Shown: piece after piece, positions 1-8,762 of the stretch
Layout of the letters: every line of letters starts with the position of its first letter
Numbering within the stretch: position 1 is the stretch's first letter
Assembly: GCF_006658505.1 (NCBI RefSeq)
Contig: NZ_VFUZ01000022.1
Location: 36,738-100,737 of the forward strand
DNA: 64,000 nucleotides
Direction: 5' to 3'
From: Mesorhizobium sp. B2-4-15
GTDB taxonomy: Bacteria > Pseudomonadota > Alphaproteobacteria > Rhizobiales > Rhizobiaceae
The notes under the pieces: generated by a model
What the model saw: the letters and a program-made list of their open reading frames with translations, nothing else
Databases searched by the model: none
Told to the model about the DNA's origin: nothing
Translations under genes and position numbers: made by a program

Positions 1-594
1 TGGACGGTGCTGTTGTCATTGGCCGCCTTCGTCGGCGGCGCGGTGGTTGGAATGGCGGTGCTGTTCTTCAGGATCGCCAAGAATAAGTGGAGCCGGCGTC
101 TTGCCTCCGGCTACATCGCCCTGTTTCAGGGAACGCCGCTGTTGATGCAGCTCTTCCTGATGTTCTTTGGCCTGCCGATGCTGGGCCTGCGTATCGAGCC
201 CTGGACCGCGGCGGTGCTCGGCCTCACCTTCTTCGCCAGCGCCTACCTCGCCGAGATCTGGCGTTCCGGCGTCGATGCCCTGCCGCTCGGCCAATGGGAT
301 GCCGGCGCCAGCCTCGGCCTGCACTATCTGCAGGAGCTGCGTCTGATCATCCTGCCGCAGGCGTTCTCGATCACCCGCGCGCCGACGGTCGGCTTCCTGG
401 TGCAGCTGATCAAGTCGACCGCGCTGACCTCGATCATCGGCTTCGAGGAACTGGTGCGGACCTCCAACGCCATCAACAATGCCACTTTCGAGCCTTTCAA
501 GGTCTACGGGCTGGTGGCGCTGATCTTCTTCCTCATGTGCTTTCCGCTGACGCAATACGCCCGCCGGTTGGAAAAGCGCGCGGCAGCTCATTGA
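1..594 (+). CDS. Amino-acid ABC transporter permease, HisM/GlnP family (5'-truncated)
   Basis: The reading frame is open from the first base of the window, so the true start lies upstream; about 197 residues are visible. It is an integral inner-membrane permease of a polar amino-acid ABC importer. The conserved segment that docks the ATPase (the EAA loop) is seen as GQWDAGASLGLHYLQELRLIILPQA, with the usual A-SLG and LPQA landmarks, roughly residues 99-123. Hydrophobic helices lie before and after it, and a basic tail (YARRLEKRAAAH) ends the protein. The early GTPLLMQLF segment is typical of HisMQ permeases. No partner gene follows on this strand, so the rest of the operon is presumably upstream, outside the window. 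Substrate cannot be told. Confidence 0.9.
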   Translation, partial: WTVLLSLAAFVGGAVVGMAVLFFRIAKNKWSRRLASGYIALFQGTPLLMQLFLMFFGLPMLGLRIEPWTAAVLGLTFFASAYLAEIWRSGVDALPLGQWDAGASLGLHYLQELRLIILPQAFSITRAPTVGFLVQLIKSTALTSIIGFEELVRTSNAINNATFEPFKVYGLVALIFFLMCFPLTQYARRLEKRAAAH

Positions 595-1030
595 GAGCCG
601 AAAGCGGTCCTGACCGTCCACCGTCTGGTCTTGTTATCTCCAAGTTTATATGATGAATAATCTCACTCCCCGAGTGAGCGCTCGCTTGGAAAGTCAGGCG
701 TGACCGCAGAATGTGTGAGGGAGGCGAGATATCTGCGTGATCCTGCTCACAAGGATGACCGTGTGAAGCGCGCTGTACTCTGGATAGGGGTTGTCGGCGT
801 CTGACTCTAGCGTAGAAAACAGTCTTACGAGTTGGGCGAACGCACATCCGCTGGTGGCGCCAAGCAGACCTGTGCTCCAAGCACGATTTTAGAAATCAAT
901 AGGCACAACAATGACATAGCGGTGCCCAGTTTCATCTCCTCCGGCGCGCCATTCAACACAGAACTCCGAACGTCGCCGATTTCAAAGCTTGACGTGAAAC
1001 GAGGGTTCGCGGCGGTTCTGGCTTGCCGGC
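595..1030. other. Intergenic region with no gene seen
   Basis: About 435 bases separate the permease stop from the LysR-family start. Short open frames occur but none has a convincing ribosome binding site or recognisable product. No intrinsic terminator with a T-run was seen after the permease stop. Confidence 0.5.
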
Positions 1031-1933
1031 ATGAGAAACTGTCCGCCGCTCCGCGCCTTGCACGCCTTCGAGGCCGGCGCCCGGCACGGCAGCTTCAAGG
1101 CGGCAGCAGCGGAGCTCGGCGTGACACCGGCGATCAGCCATCAGATCCGCTCGTTGGAAGAAATATGCGGCCGCAAGCTGTTCCAGCGCCGGCCGCGTCC
1201 GCTCGTGCTGACGAGTGCGGGAGCGCGACTGTTTCCTATCCTTCGCAACGGCTTTGATCTTCTCGCAGGCTCTCTTGCCGCGGTAGCCGAGCCGGATGTT
1301 CAATCGCCATTGCGGGTGACGAGCCCGAACGCTTTCGCAAGCCGATGGCTGGTGCCCCGGTTGCCGAAATGGCGAGTGGCCAACCCGGCCGTGCCACTGG
1401 GGATCATCGGGACGGACGCGGTACTCGACCTTCGTGCCGGCGCCGCGGATGTTGCGATCCGCTACACGCGCCGCCCGCCTTTGGGCGTTGCCGCTCAGGA
1501 AGTGTGCCTCGATTCCTTCTTTCCCATCTGCAGTCCCCGATTGTTGGCGAGCGACGGACGGGCGATCGTGCGTGCCGCCGATCTCCTGCGGTATCCCCTG
1601 ATCCATTTTGACTGGATGAACCGGTATCCGGACGCTCCCACCTGGCCCCGGTGGCTGGCGACGGCCCGTTCGATCGATCCGGACCTGGTCCCGGACAAAG
1701 CCTGGGATTTGAGCTTCCGCGAGGAACTGCACGCGATCGATGCGGTCGTCGCCGGGCAAGGCATCGCGATCTGCAGTGACGTTGTGGTCGGCCGTGAACT
1801 GGAGAACGGCTCGCTCGTCAAGGCGCATCCATTGTCCTTGCCGAGCTACAGCTTTTATGTCGTCTGGATGCATCACGGTCCGCGATCCACGATCATGGAG
1901 CCATTCCTGGCATGGATGAGAACCGTTACGTGA
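1031..1933 (+). CDS. LysR-family transcriptional regulator, GcvA-like
   Basis: A 300-residue LysR-type regulator of normal length. The N-terminal winged helix-turn-helix is clear: LRALHAFEAGARHGSFKAAA, followed by ELGVTPAISHQIRSLEE and LF-RRPRPLVLTSAGARL, which is the GcvA/AmpR-like pattern (ISHQIRSLE, F-R). The rest is the two-lobed effector domain, including the late VAGQGIAICSDVVVGRELENG segment, as is common in GcvA relatives. No convergent partner is adjacent: upstream is a truncated permease gene on the same strand and downstream a gene on the opposite strand. Its target cannot be inferred from position. Effector unknown. Confidence 0.9.
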   Translation: MRNCPPLRALHAFEAGARHGSFKAAAAELGVTPAISHQIRSLEEICGRKLFQRRPRPLVLTSAGARLFPILRNGFDLLAGSLAAVAEPDVQSPLRVTSPNAFASRWLVPRLPKWRVANPAVPLGIIGTDAVLDLRAGAADVAIRYTRRPPLGVAAQEVCLDSFFPICSPRLLASDGRAIVRAADLLRYPLIHFDWMNRYPDAPTWPRWLATARSIDPDLVPDKAWDLSFREELHAIDAVVAGQGIAICSDVVVGRELENGSLVKAHPLSLPSYSFYVVWMHHGPRSTIMEPFLAWMRTVT

Positions 1934-1981
1934 GTGCTTGCCTGTGACCGTCCTCCCGGAGCCACTTCCGGACGACAGGGA

Positions 1982-2770
1982 TCAGAAATGCCAGATGTGC
2001 CGCTGCTTCCACATATCCATCGGCGCCCGCCAAAGCCTGTATCTGGCGGCCTGCTCGATCTGCTGGCCCACGCCAAGGTGGCCATAGCCGGCAAAGAAGG
2101 CTTCGAGCCGTCGTCGGGCAAAGAGCTTCTTTCCCCTGGTGGTATAGTTTCGGATCGGCAGCCGGTGCGGCGTTATCCTGCATCCATCCCTGGCCAACGC
2201 GACACCGATGCAGAATTGTTCCGGCGTATGCGCCCTTACGACACCGATCAGTTGCTCGATTGCATGATAGGCGTCGCTCAGTGCGGGAAGGGCAGCATTG
2301 TGGACACCCAGGACCCCGCTGCTCCACATCGGCTCGCTTCCGGTCAGCATTTTCTCGCCAAGCATGAAATGCCTGCCTTCGAGGGCACGGTAGGGGGGCT
2401 TTGGCCGGCCCTCGCACCTGTTCATGACGGAATGCGAGGGGGAAATCTGGCCGAAACAGCCCGAAATGTCGCCAATCGGATACATGTCCGTATCCATGAG
2501 GAACAGGCGCTCGCAGGACCCCAGCAGATCGATGATGCCGGCGGCCTTGATGCCGAACCGGTATCGGCCGCCAAATGACATTTCGGCCATCCGGCTCGCC
2601 GTAAGCTCCATCGTCCCGATGGGATAGCCGTCGAAAATGTGCGGCCTGTCGGTGAGGACAGTGACCTTCGCGTCCGGGCAATAGTGCAGCAGCCTCAGCG
2701 CGCTGAAGAGCGCGCCGCGCGCGTATAGCTCGTCATCGCCGAACGCGATGTATCCGAAACTGTCGCTCAT
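1982..2770 (-). CDS. Glycosyltransferase-like protein with a DxD motif
   Basis: The conserved-looking part starts at Met2770 (MSDSFGYIAFGDDELYARGA), giving 262 residues. The frame stays open upstream to 3157, but that would run into the divergent SDR gene at 3081, and the upstream residues look non-coding; an intermediate ATG at 2830 is also possible. The protein reads like a GT-A type nucleotide-sugar transferase: VTVLTDRP after the second strand, then RLFLMDTDMYPIGD, where DTD fits the metal-binding DxD motif, and a later EQFCIGVAL segment. No signal peptide or membrane helix. It stands alone between LysR and SDR genes, so neither acceptor nor sugar can be inferred. Family assignment is by motif only. 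Confidence 0.55.
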   Translation of the reverse strand: MSDSFGYIAFGDDELYARGALFSALRLLHYCPDAKVTVLTDRPHIFDGYPIGTMELTASRMAEMSFGGRYRFGIKAAGIIDLLGSCERLFLMDTDMYPIGDISGCFGQISPSHSVMNRCEGRPKPPYRALEGRHFMLGEKMLTGSEPMWSSGVLGVHNAALPALSDAYHAIEQLIGVVRAHTPEQFCIGVALARDGCRITPHRLPIRNYTTRGKKLFARRRLEAFFAGYGHLGVGQQIEQAARYRLWRAPMDMWKQRHIWHF

Positions 2771-3080
2771 TTCCGGCCCCGGCAGCAGCGCCGCGCCCTG
2801 ACCTTTGCTCGAATCGCCGGAGGAGTCCATAAGCTTCAGCTTATGCAGCCTTCCCCAATCATCGAAGAGATGATTGCAACTGCTGCCTTGGTTGTTGCGT
2901 GTCCCCCGCATGTCAAAAATGTCGTCCTTCGCACGGAGGGCGCGGACCCGTTGGCGCGGGGATAGACGCGTTCGGATCGCGTTCTCTTGCGCCAACATTC
3001 TTGTTACGTCGGATTGCGGGCGGGCCGGTAAACCGGCAAACCAATCCAATCGAAAATGATGCCAGCCCCAAGGAGCCCGC

Positions 3081-3845
3081 ATGGCCGCGACCACCAGCAA
3101 GATCAGACGCGCCTTGATTACCGGCGCGGGAGCGGCGGACGGAATCGGCTTCGCCATCGCCCGTCACCTCGGCAAAGCCGGGCACGCCGTTTTCCTGACC
3201 GGGGCCAGTGCACGTGTGATGGATCGCGCCGCGGAGCTTCGCGGCGAAGGCATCGATGCCACTGCCGCGGTTGCCGATCTCACCATGGCTGCCGATGTCG
3301 CGCGGCTGCGGGCGGCCGCCGGCGCGGTCGATATCCTGGTCAACAATGCCGGCATGGGCTCGCTGGCATCGCCCTCGGCCGACAAGGCGTTTGTCTCGAT
3401 GACCGAGGCCGACTGGGATCAAGGAATCGACGTCAGCCTGAAGACCGCGTTCCTCGTCACAAGGGCGTTTCTGCCGGCGATGGTCGAAGCGGGCTACGGA
3501 CGCGTCGTCAATGTGGCGTCGGTCACCGGGCCGATCGTGTCTTTCGAAGGCACATCAGCCTATTCCGCCGCCAAGGCCGGCATGGTCGGCCTGACACGCG
3601 CACTGGCGCTGGAAATGGCAAAGGACGGCATCACGGTCAACGCGGTCGCGCCCGGCTGGATCGAAACCGGCGCGTCGAGCGCGATGGAGCTGACAGCGGC
3701 CCTGCATACGCCGCCGGCACGGGCCGGCCGGCCCGATGAAGTGGCCGCGGCGGTCGTGTTCCTGGCATCGGAGGGCGCCAGCTATGTCAATGGCGCCGTG
3801 CTGGTGGTTGACGGCGGCAACAGCCTTCAGGAACGCAAGGGCTGA
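3081..3845 (+). CDS. Short-chain dehydrogenase/reductase (SDR)
   Basis: A 254-residue classical SDR that oxidises or reduces a hydroxyl/keto group with NAD(P). Seen in order: the cofactor loop TGAGAADGIGFAIA near residue 15, the NNAG motif (LVNNAGMG), a catalytic Ser in VASVTG, the YSAAK catalytic pair (Tyr, Lys), and a C-terminal VNGAVLVVDGG. AAGGAG lies a few bases before the ATG (CCAAGGAGCCCGC), which supports this start. It is convergent with the GntR gene at 3868, only 22 bases apart, so it is not clearly part of the following transporter operon, although closeness suggests a metabolic link. The substrate is not predictable; FabG-like sequences of this kind act on many alcohols and sugars. 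Confidence 0.88.
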   Translation: MAATTSKIRRALITGAGAADGIGFAIARHLGKAGHAVFLTGASARVMDRAAELRGEGIDATAAVADLTMAADVARLRAAAGAVDILVNNAGMGSLASPSADKAFVSMTEADWDQGIDVSLKTAFLVTRAFLPAMVEAGYGRVVNVASVTGPIVSFEGTSAYSAAKAGMVGLTRALALEMAKDGITVNAVAPGWIETGASSAMELTAALHTPPARAGRPDEVAAAVVFLASEGASYVNGAVLVVDGGNSLQERKG

Positions 3846-3867
3846 CGGCGCGCCGGTCCCAACCCGC

Positions 3868-4593
3868 TCAGGACGCCTTGGCGAGAAAGCTCTGGTAATC
3901 GGACTTGGCCTGCAGCAGGCGCAACACGTTCTCGCGCGAGCCGCGCACATGGGCGCGCGCCAGCATGCCGGCCCGGCCGGCGTCGCCGGCGCAGATGGCC
4001 TCGACGATCTCGGCATGCTCGTCGCGGGCGATCTTCCATTCGTCGAGCCACAACAGTTCGGTCCAGACATAGTGCTGGCACTTGTCGAGGATGCCGCACA
4101 GCATGCCGTGCAGCATGGCGTTGCCGCTGATCTGCGCGATGACGCGGTGCAGGTCGATGCCGACCTCCAGTTCCTGGAATTTTTCTTTTGTGGTGCGATC
4201 GGGAATGGCGGCAAGCCGCTCGCATTCGGACAGCATGGCACGCAGCCGCGCCTTATCCTTCTCGGTCGCGGCGACGGCCGCGAGTTCCGTGGCATGGCCG
4301 TCGAGCAGTTCGCGGATGTCGAAGGCCTCGCGGAACATGTTGATGTCGAACTCGGTGACGGCATAGCCCTGGCGCGGCCGGCCGGTGACAAGCCCGTCGC
4401 GCTCCAGCCGGTTGAAGGCCTCGCGCACCGGCGTGCGGCTGACATTGAGCTTCGCCGCGATGTCGCTCTCGGTGACGCGGGCGCCAGGCGGAATCTGGCC
4501 GGTCACGATCATCGCCTTGAGCGAGGTGTAGACCGAGTCGCGCAGCGTGTTTTTCGTTTCCTTGGCCAAGATCCGCTTCCAGTCCTCCAGCAC
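3868..4593 (-). CDS. GntR-family transcriptional regulator, FCD (FadR/VanR) type
   Basis: A 241-residue one-component repressor. The N-terminal winged helix has the GntR pattern: GQIPPGARVTESDIAAKLNV, then SRTPVREAFNRLERDGLV. The rest is an all-helical FCD ligand domain, with an Arg-rich entry and His residues typical of metal-assisted carboxylate binding (LHRVIAQISGN). The start used is GTG at 4593; its ribosome binding site is weak. It is divergent from the polyamine-type ABC operon starting at 4795. A TTGTATACAA palindrome just downstream of a good promoter in the shared region is a likely binding site, so it probably represses that transporter until a substrate-derived ligand binds. Confidence 0.9.
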   Translation of the reverse strand: MLEDWKRILAKETKNTLRDSVYTSLKAMIVTGQIPPGARVTESDIAAKLNVSRTPVREAFNRLERDGLVTGRPRQGYAVTEFDINMFREAFDIRELLDGHATELAAVAATEKDKARLRAMLSECERLAAIPDRTTKEKFQELEVGIDLHRVIAQISGNAMLHGMLCGILDKCQHYVWTELLWLDEWKIARDEHAEIVEAICAGDAGRAGMLARAHVRGSRENVLRLLQAKSDYQSFLAKAS

Positions 4594-4701
4594 TCAGGCC
4601 GGACATTGCCCCGTTTGTAGTCGTTGTCGGTCCAATTTGCCACGCGGGTGGTGGCGTCTCTCACAGGCTTGTCCGGCTCGAATAGATCGCGCCGGCCGGT
4701 G

Positions 4702-4729
4702 TTGACAACACCGATCCCTCGGCTACATT
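4702..4729 (+). promoter_or_regulatory. Sigma-70-like promoter for the polyamine-type ABC operon
   Basis: TTGACA at 4702-4707 and TACATT at 4724-4729 are 16 bases apart. Transcription would start near 4736, within the putative GntR operator and about 60 bases before the ATG of the binding-protein gene. Confidence 0.6.
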
Positions 4730-4734
4730 CAAAA

Positions 4735-4744
4735 TTGTATACAA
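4735..4744. promoter_or_regulatory. Putative GntR/FCD operator, TTGTATACAA
   Basis: A perfect 10-base palindrome flanked by A-rich sequence, in the divergent region between the GntR gene and the ABC operon and over the expected transcription start. FCD-type GntR proteins commonly bind sites built on GT-N-AC cores like this. Assignment to the adjacent regulator is an inference. Confidence 0.6.
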
Positions 4745-4794
4745 AATCGCATGCCAAATCAAAAATAAATGGGAACACCGGTTGGAGAACCGAA

Positions 4795-5835
4795 ATGAAC
4801 AGGACCAGCAGCTTTAAAGCCTTTGCCATAGCCGGCCTCGCAGCCTCCGTGGCAGTGCCCGCCGTCGCCGCCGACACGATCACCGTCGCCTCATGGGGCG
4901 GCACCTATCAGGAGGCGCAGACAAAGGCGTTCTTCAAGCCGACCGCCGACGCGCTCGGCATCACCATCAAGGAAGACACCACCAACGGCCTTGACGACGT
5001 GCGACTGCAAGTAACCGGCAACGCGGTGAAGTGGGACATCACCGAACTCGGCGCCGACGAATGCGCGCGCGGCTCGAAGGAAGGGCTGTTCGAAAAGCTC
5101 GATTACGGCATTATCGACAAGAGCGGCATCAACCCGAAGCTTGTCCATGACGACTGGGTCGGCATCTCCTACACCTCCGTCGTGCTGATCTACCGCACCG
5201 ACGTCTTCGGCGACAAAGGCCCGAAGACGTGGGCGGATTTCTGGAACGTGGAAAAATTTCCGGGGCGGCGCGCGCTGAGCAGCAGCCAGTCGACGGAGAC
5301 GCTGAGCGTCGCCGCGCTCGCTTCGGGCCTGCCGATCGACAAGGTCTATCCGGTCGACATCGACGGGGCGCTGAAATCGGTCGACAAGATCCGTGGTCAT
5401 ATCGATGCCTGGTGGACGTCAGGCGCCCAGGCCATGCAACTGGTCAAGGACGGCGAAGTCGACATGGCGAGCATCTGGAACGGCCGCGCCGGCACACTGA
5501 AGAAGGAAGGCGCGCCGGTCTCCTTCTCCTTCGATCAGGGTGTGCTCACGGCCGACTGCATGGTGATCCCCAAGGGCGCCAAGAACAAGGAAGCCGCCAT
5601 GAAGGCGCTGGCCATGTTCGTCAGCCCGCAATTGCAGGCCAATCTGCCGCTCTATGTCGACAATGGGCCGGTCAACGAGAAGGCCTTCGAGACCGGCAAG
5701 ATCCCACAGGAGCGCATCAAGGACATCAACTCGTCGCCCGAAAACGTCAAGAAGCAGGTGCTGCAGGACGCCGGGTTCTGGCGCGACAATCTGGTCGAGG
5801 CGACGGAGAAGTTCAACAATCTGATCCAGCAATAG
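4795..5835 (+). CDS. ABC transporter substrate-binding protein, PotD/PotF family
   Basis: A 346-residue periplasmic binding protein. The frame is open further upstream, but the ATG at 4795 is preceded by a purine-rich GGTTGGAG and begins a proper signal peptide: basic MNRTSSFK, a hydrophobic core, and an AVAA cleavage region near residue 27. The mature part starts DTITVASWGGTYQEAQ, the signature beginning of spermidine/putrescine-type (group 1) binding proteins, and contains ISYTSVVLIYRTD and WNGRAGTLKKEG. It is the first gene of an importer operon with an ATPase and two permeases. Substrate may be a polyamine, an opine-like compound or another small organic cation; the family is broad. Confidence 0.9.
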   Translation: MNRTSSFKAFAIAGLAASVAVPAVAADTITVASWGGTYQEAQTKAFFKPTADALGITIKEDTTNGLDDVRLQVTGNAVKWDITELGADECARGSKEGLFEKLDYGIIDKSGINPKLVHDDWVGISYTSVVLIYRTDVFGDKGPKTWADFWNVEKFPGRRALSSSQSTETLSVAALASGLPIDKVYPVDIDGALKSVDKIRGHIDAWWTSGAQAMQLVKDGEVDMASIWNGRAGTLKKEGAPVSFSFDQGVLTADCMVIPKGAKNKEAAMKALAMFVSPQLQANLPLYVDNGPVNEKAFETGKIPQERIKDINSSPENVKKQVLQDAGFWRDNLVEATEKFNNLIQQ

Positions 5836-5846
5836 GCTGCTGATGC

Positions 5847-5874
5847 GGCAGGGCGGCACCGGTGTCGCCCTGCC
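5847..5874 (+). terminator. Palindromic hairpin between binding-protein and ATPase genes
   Basis: GGCAGGGCG at 5847-5855 pairs with CGCCCTGCC at 5866-5874, and the ten bases between them are themselves nearly self-complementary. No T-run follows. Hairpins in this position often protect or partly terminate the binding-protein message, giving more binding protein than membrane components. Confidence 0.55.
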
Positions 5875-5914
5875 TCCGCCGTCTTATGTTTTGCCGGCTA
5901 GGGAGAAAGTGATC

Positions 5915-7000
5915 TTGTCCATTGCGCCATCCGCGCTGCCGATCGGCATGCGCGCGATCGAGAAACGATTTGGCTCCGTCTCGGTGCTGCGTGATCTGAA
6001 CCTCGATGTCGCGGCCGGCGAATTTCTGACGCTGCTTGGTCCTTCCGGATCGGGAAAGACGACGCTGCTGATGATCCTGGCCGGTTTCATCAGGGCCAAT
6101 GCCGGTTCCATCAAGGTGGGCGACGACGAGATCATCACCACGCCGCCGCACAAGCGTAACATCGGCATGGTGTTCCAGAATTATGCGCTGTTCCCGCATA
6201 TGAATGTCTTCCACAACATCGCCTTTCCGCTGAAGCAGCGTGGCGTGGCGACGGCAGAGACGGCGCAGCGTGTCGAAAAGGCGCTGGAGCTGGTGAAGCT
6301 GCAGGGCCTGGGCGAACGGCGGGTCGACCAGCTTTCCGGCGGCCAGCGCCAGCGCGTAGCGCTGGCGCGCGCCATCGTCTTCGAGCCGCGCATCGTGCTG
6401 ATGGACGAACCCTTGTCGGCGCTCGACAAGGGCTTGCGGGAGCACATGCAGATCGAACTGCGCGCCCTGCACCGGCGGCTTGGCATGACGACGGTCTATG
6501 TCACGCACGACCAGCGCGAAGCCATCACCATGTCGGACCGCATCGCGGTGATGAATGCCGGCCGCATCGAACAACTCGACAAACCCGAAACGCTCTACGC
6601 CGCGCCGAAGACGCAATTCGTAGCCGGCTTCATCGGCGAATCGAATTTCATGCCCGTCGAATGCCACGACGGGACGGTCTGGTACGAGGACAGACGCATC
6701 CACACAGCAACGCCGGCCCCGGCCGCGGGCCGGCACCTGATGGTGGTGCGGCCGGAAAAGCTGCGGTTGGTCACTCCAACGGAGCCGTCGAACGGGATCA
6801 ATGTCTTCGATGCCACGGTCGCTGACATTATCTATCAGGGCGACAGTTTCGTCTGCTACGTCTCACTGCGCGATGGCCGCCAGCTGACGTTGCGCGACTA
6901 TTGCCGCGGTGATGTGCTGGCGCGGTTGCCGGCGCCCGGCCAGCCGATCCGCCTCGGCCTCGAGGCGCAGGACACGATCCTGGTGGCGTCAGAGGGATGA
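5915..7000 (+). CDS. ABC transporter ATP-binding protein, PotA-like
   Basis: The ATPase of the polyamine-type importer. It shows Walker A GPSGSGKTT, a Q-loop (MVFQNYALFPH), the signature LSGGQRQRVALARA, Walker B IVLMDEPLSALD and the switch His in VTHDQREA. A C-terminal TOBE-type regulatory domain follows (about residues 240-361). The frame is open from an ATG at 5843, but that codon lies at the foot of the 5847-5874 hairpin. TTG at 5915 is preceded at nine bases by GGGAG and fits PotA length, giving 361 residues; GTG 5909 is an alternative. Its stop overlaps the next start (ATGA), so it is translationally coupled to the permease. Confidence 0.92.
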   Translation: MSIAPSALPIGMRAIEKRFGSVSVLRDLNLDVAAGEFLTLLGPSGSGKTTLLMILAGFIRANAGSIKVGDDEIITTPPHKRNIGMVFQNYALFPHMNVFHNIAFPLKQRGVATAETAQRVEKALELVKLQGLGERRVDQLSGGQRQRVALARAIVFEPRIVLMDEPLSALDKGLREHMQIELRALHRRLGMTTVYVTHDQREAITMSDRIAVMNAGRIEQLDKPETLYAAPKTQFVAGFIGESNFMPVECHDGTVWYEDRRIHTATPAPAAGRHLMVVRPEKLRLVTPTEPSNGINVFDATVADIIYQGDSFVCYVSLRDGRQLTLRDYCRGDVLARLPAPGQPIRLGLEAQDTILVASEG

Positions 7001-7923
7001 GCGCGCAATCCGCCCTCCTCGAGGAGACTGCCGGCGGCGTCGGCGAGCACCTGAATGCGCAGGCGTTGCGCGCCGACGCGCGGCGCGAGTCGCTGCGGCT
7101 GCTGGCGCTGCTGTCGCCCAGCCTCTTCCTCGTCTGCGCCATCATCATCGTGCCGATCGGCTGGCTGTTCTGGCTGTCGCTGTTCGACGAGACCGGCGCC
7201 TTGAGCGCGTCCAATTATGCGCGCTTCTTCGAGCAGGCGTCCTACATCAAGACCTTCGTCACGACCTTCAAGGTCGCCTTCATCGTTACCGGGGCCTGCG
7301 TGCTGCTTGGCTATCCGCTGGCCTACATGCTGTCGCAACTGCCGCGCCGGGCGGCGTCGATCTGCCTGATCTTCGTCATCCTGCCGTTCTGGACATCGGT
7401 GCTGGTGCGCACCTATGCCTGGCTGGTGATCCTGCAGCGCAAGGGCCTGATCAACAGCTGGCTGATCGACCTCGGCGTCATCAGTCAGCCGCTGTCGCTT
7501 GCCAACAACCTGTCGGGCGTGGTCGTCGGCATGACGCACATCCTCCTGCCGTTCCTCGTCCTGCCGCTCTACGCCTCGATGAAGACCATCGACACCGACT
7601 GCCTGCGCGCCGGCATGAACCTCGGCGCCGGTCCCGTCGCCACCTTCCGACAGATCTTCTTTCCGTTATCGCTGCCCGGCCTCGCCTCCGGCGTGGTCAT
7701 CGTCTTCGTGCTGTGTCTCGGCTTCTTCGTGACTCCGGCGCTGATGGGCGGCGGCAAGGTGGTCATGTGGGCGATGCGCATGGAACAGACCACCAGCCTC
7801 TATTCCAACTGGGGCGCGGGTGCCGCGCTCGGCGTGGTGCTGCTGGTCGTCACGCTGGCGCTGCTCGGCCTGTTCCGGTGGCTGCTCGGCGCGCGCGCCA
7901 CCGGCGTATGGAGTTCGCGATGA
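6997..7923 (+). CDS. ABC transporter permease, PotB-like
   Basis: A 308-residue inner-membrane permease. About 40 residues of soluble N-terminus precede the first helix (SLFLVCAIIIVPIGWLFW). A central soluble loop carries the EAA motif (CLRAGMNLGAGPVATFRQIFFPLSLPG). The order, length and loop match PotB-type components of spermidine/putrescine importers. The start ATG overlaps the ATPase stop by four bases, and the end overlaps the second permease start at 7920. It should pair with that protein to form the translocation channel. Confidence 0.92.
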   Translation: MSAQSALLEETAGGVGEHLNAQALRADARRESLRLLALLSPSLFLVCAIIIVPIGWLFWLSLFDETGALSASNYARFFEQASYIKTFVTTFKVAFIVTGACVLLGYPLAYMLSQLPRRAASICLIFVILPFWTSVLVRTYAWLVILQRKGLINSWLIDLGVISQPLSLANNLSGVVVGMTHILLPFLVLPLYASMKTIDTDCLRAGMNLGAGPVATFRQIFFPLSLPGLASGVVIVFVLCLGFFVTPALMGGGKVVMWAMRMEQTTSLYSNWGAGAALGVVLLVVTLALLGLFRWLLGARATGVWSSR

Positions 7924-8714
7924 ACGGGAGCCTGCCGATTTCGCACTGGCAACGCCTGTGGCTTTATGCGCTGAGCGGCCTTGTGCTTTTGTTCCTGATC
8001 GCGCCGTCGGTCATCATCGTCATCATGTCGTTCTCGGATTCGACTCTGCTGCAGTTTCCGCCACGGCAATGGTCGCTGCGCTGGTACCAGACCTATTTCC
8101 AGTCGCTGGAATGGCGCGACGCCACGATGGTTTCGGTGAAGGTGGCACTCATGACCGTTCTGGTGGCGACGCCGCTCGGCACCGCGGCCGCCTATGCCAT
8201 CAACCGGGGCACGCTGCGCTTCAATGGCACCATCAACGGGCTGCTCACGGCGTCGCTGATCATCCCGGTGATCCTGATCGGCATCGGCACCTTTTTCCTC
8301 TATGCCCGCATCGGGCTCAACAACACGCTGACCGGCCTGGTCATCGCGCACACGGTGCAAGCCTTGCCGCTTGTGGTGCTGACCGTGCTGTCCGGGCTGC
8401 GGTCCTACGACATGAACCAGGAGCGGGTGGCGCGCAGCCTGGGCGCCGGGCGCATCGCGGCGTTCTGGCAGGTGACCATGCCGCAGATCCGCTTCTCGAT
8501 CGTCTCTGGCGCGCTGTTCGCCTTCATCACCTCCTTCGACGAGGTGGTGGTTTCGCTGTTCATTTCGGGCGGCGAGACGACGACGTTGACGCGCCGCATG
8601 TTCAACGCGTTGCGTGATCAGATCGACCCGACAATCGCCGCCATCTCCACCTGCCTGATCGTGCTGTCGGTCGTGCTTTTGGCAATCGCGCAGGTCTTCG
8701 GCCGCCGTTCTTGA
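7920..8714 (+). CDS. ABC transporter permease, PotC-like
   Basis: A 264-residue permease. ATG at 7920 overlaps the PotB-like stop by four bases; the same frame is open far upstream, but that part is only the shadow of the preceding gene. Six hydrophobic helices are visible, beginning LSGLVLLFLIAPSVIIVIMS, which matches the PotC/PotI N-terminus. The EAA loop reads ERVARSLGAGRIAAFWQVTMPQI. It completes the importer: binding protein, ATPase and two different permeases. The gene for the gamma-glutamyltransferase-family enzyme follows after 48 bases on the same strand and may be co-transcribed. Confidence 0.92.
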   Translation: MNGSLPISHWQRLWLYALSGLVLLFLIAPSVIIVIMSFSDSTLLQFPPRQWSLRWYQTYFQSLEWRDATMVSVKVALMTVLVATPLGTAAAYAINRGTLRFNGTINGLLTASLIIPVILIGIGTFFLYARIGLNNTLTGLVIAHTVQALPLVVLTVLSGLRSYDMNQERVARSLGAGRIAAFWQVTMPQIRFSIVSGALFAFITSFDEVVVSLFISGGETTTLTRRMFNALRDQIDPTIAAISTCLIVLSVVLLAIAQVFGRRS

Positions 8715-8762
8715 TTTCATCGGACCAATTCGCTTCAAGTGACCAGGGGATATCCAGATAGA

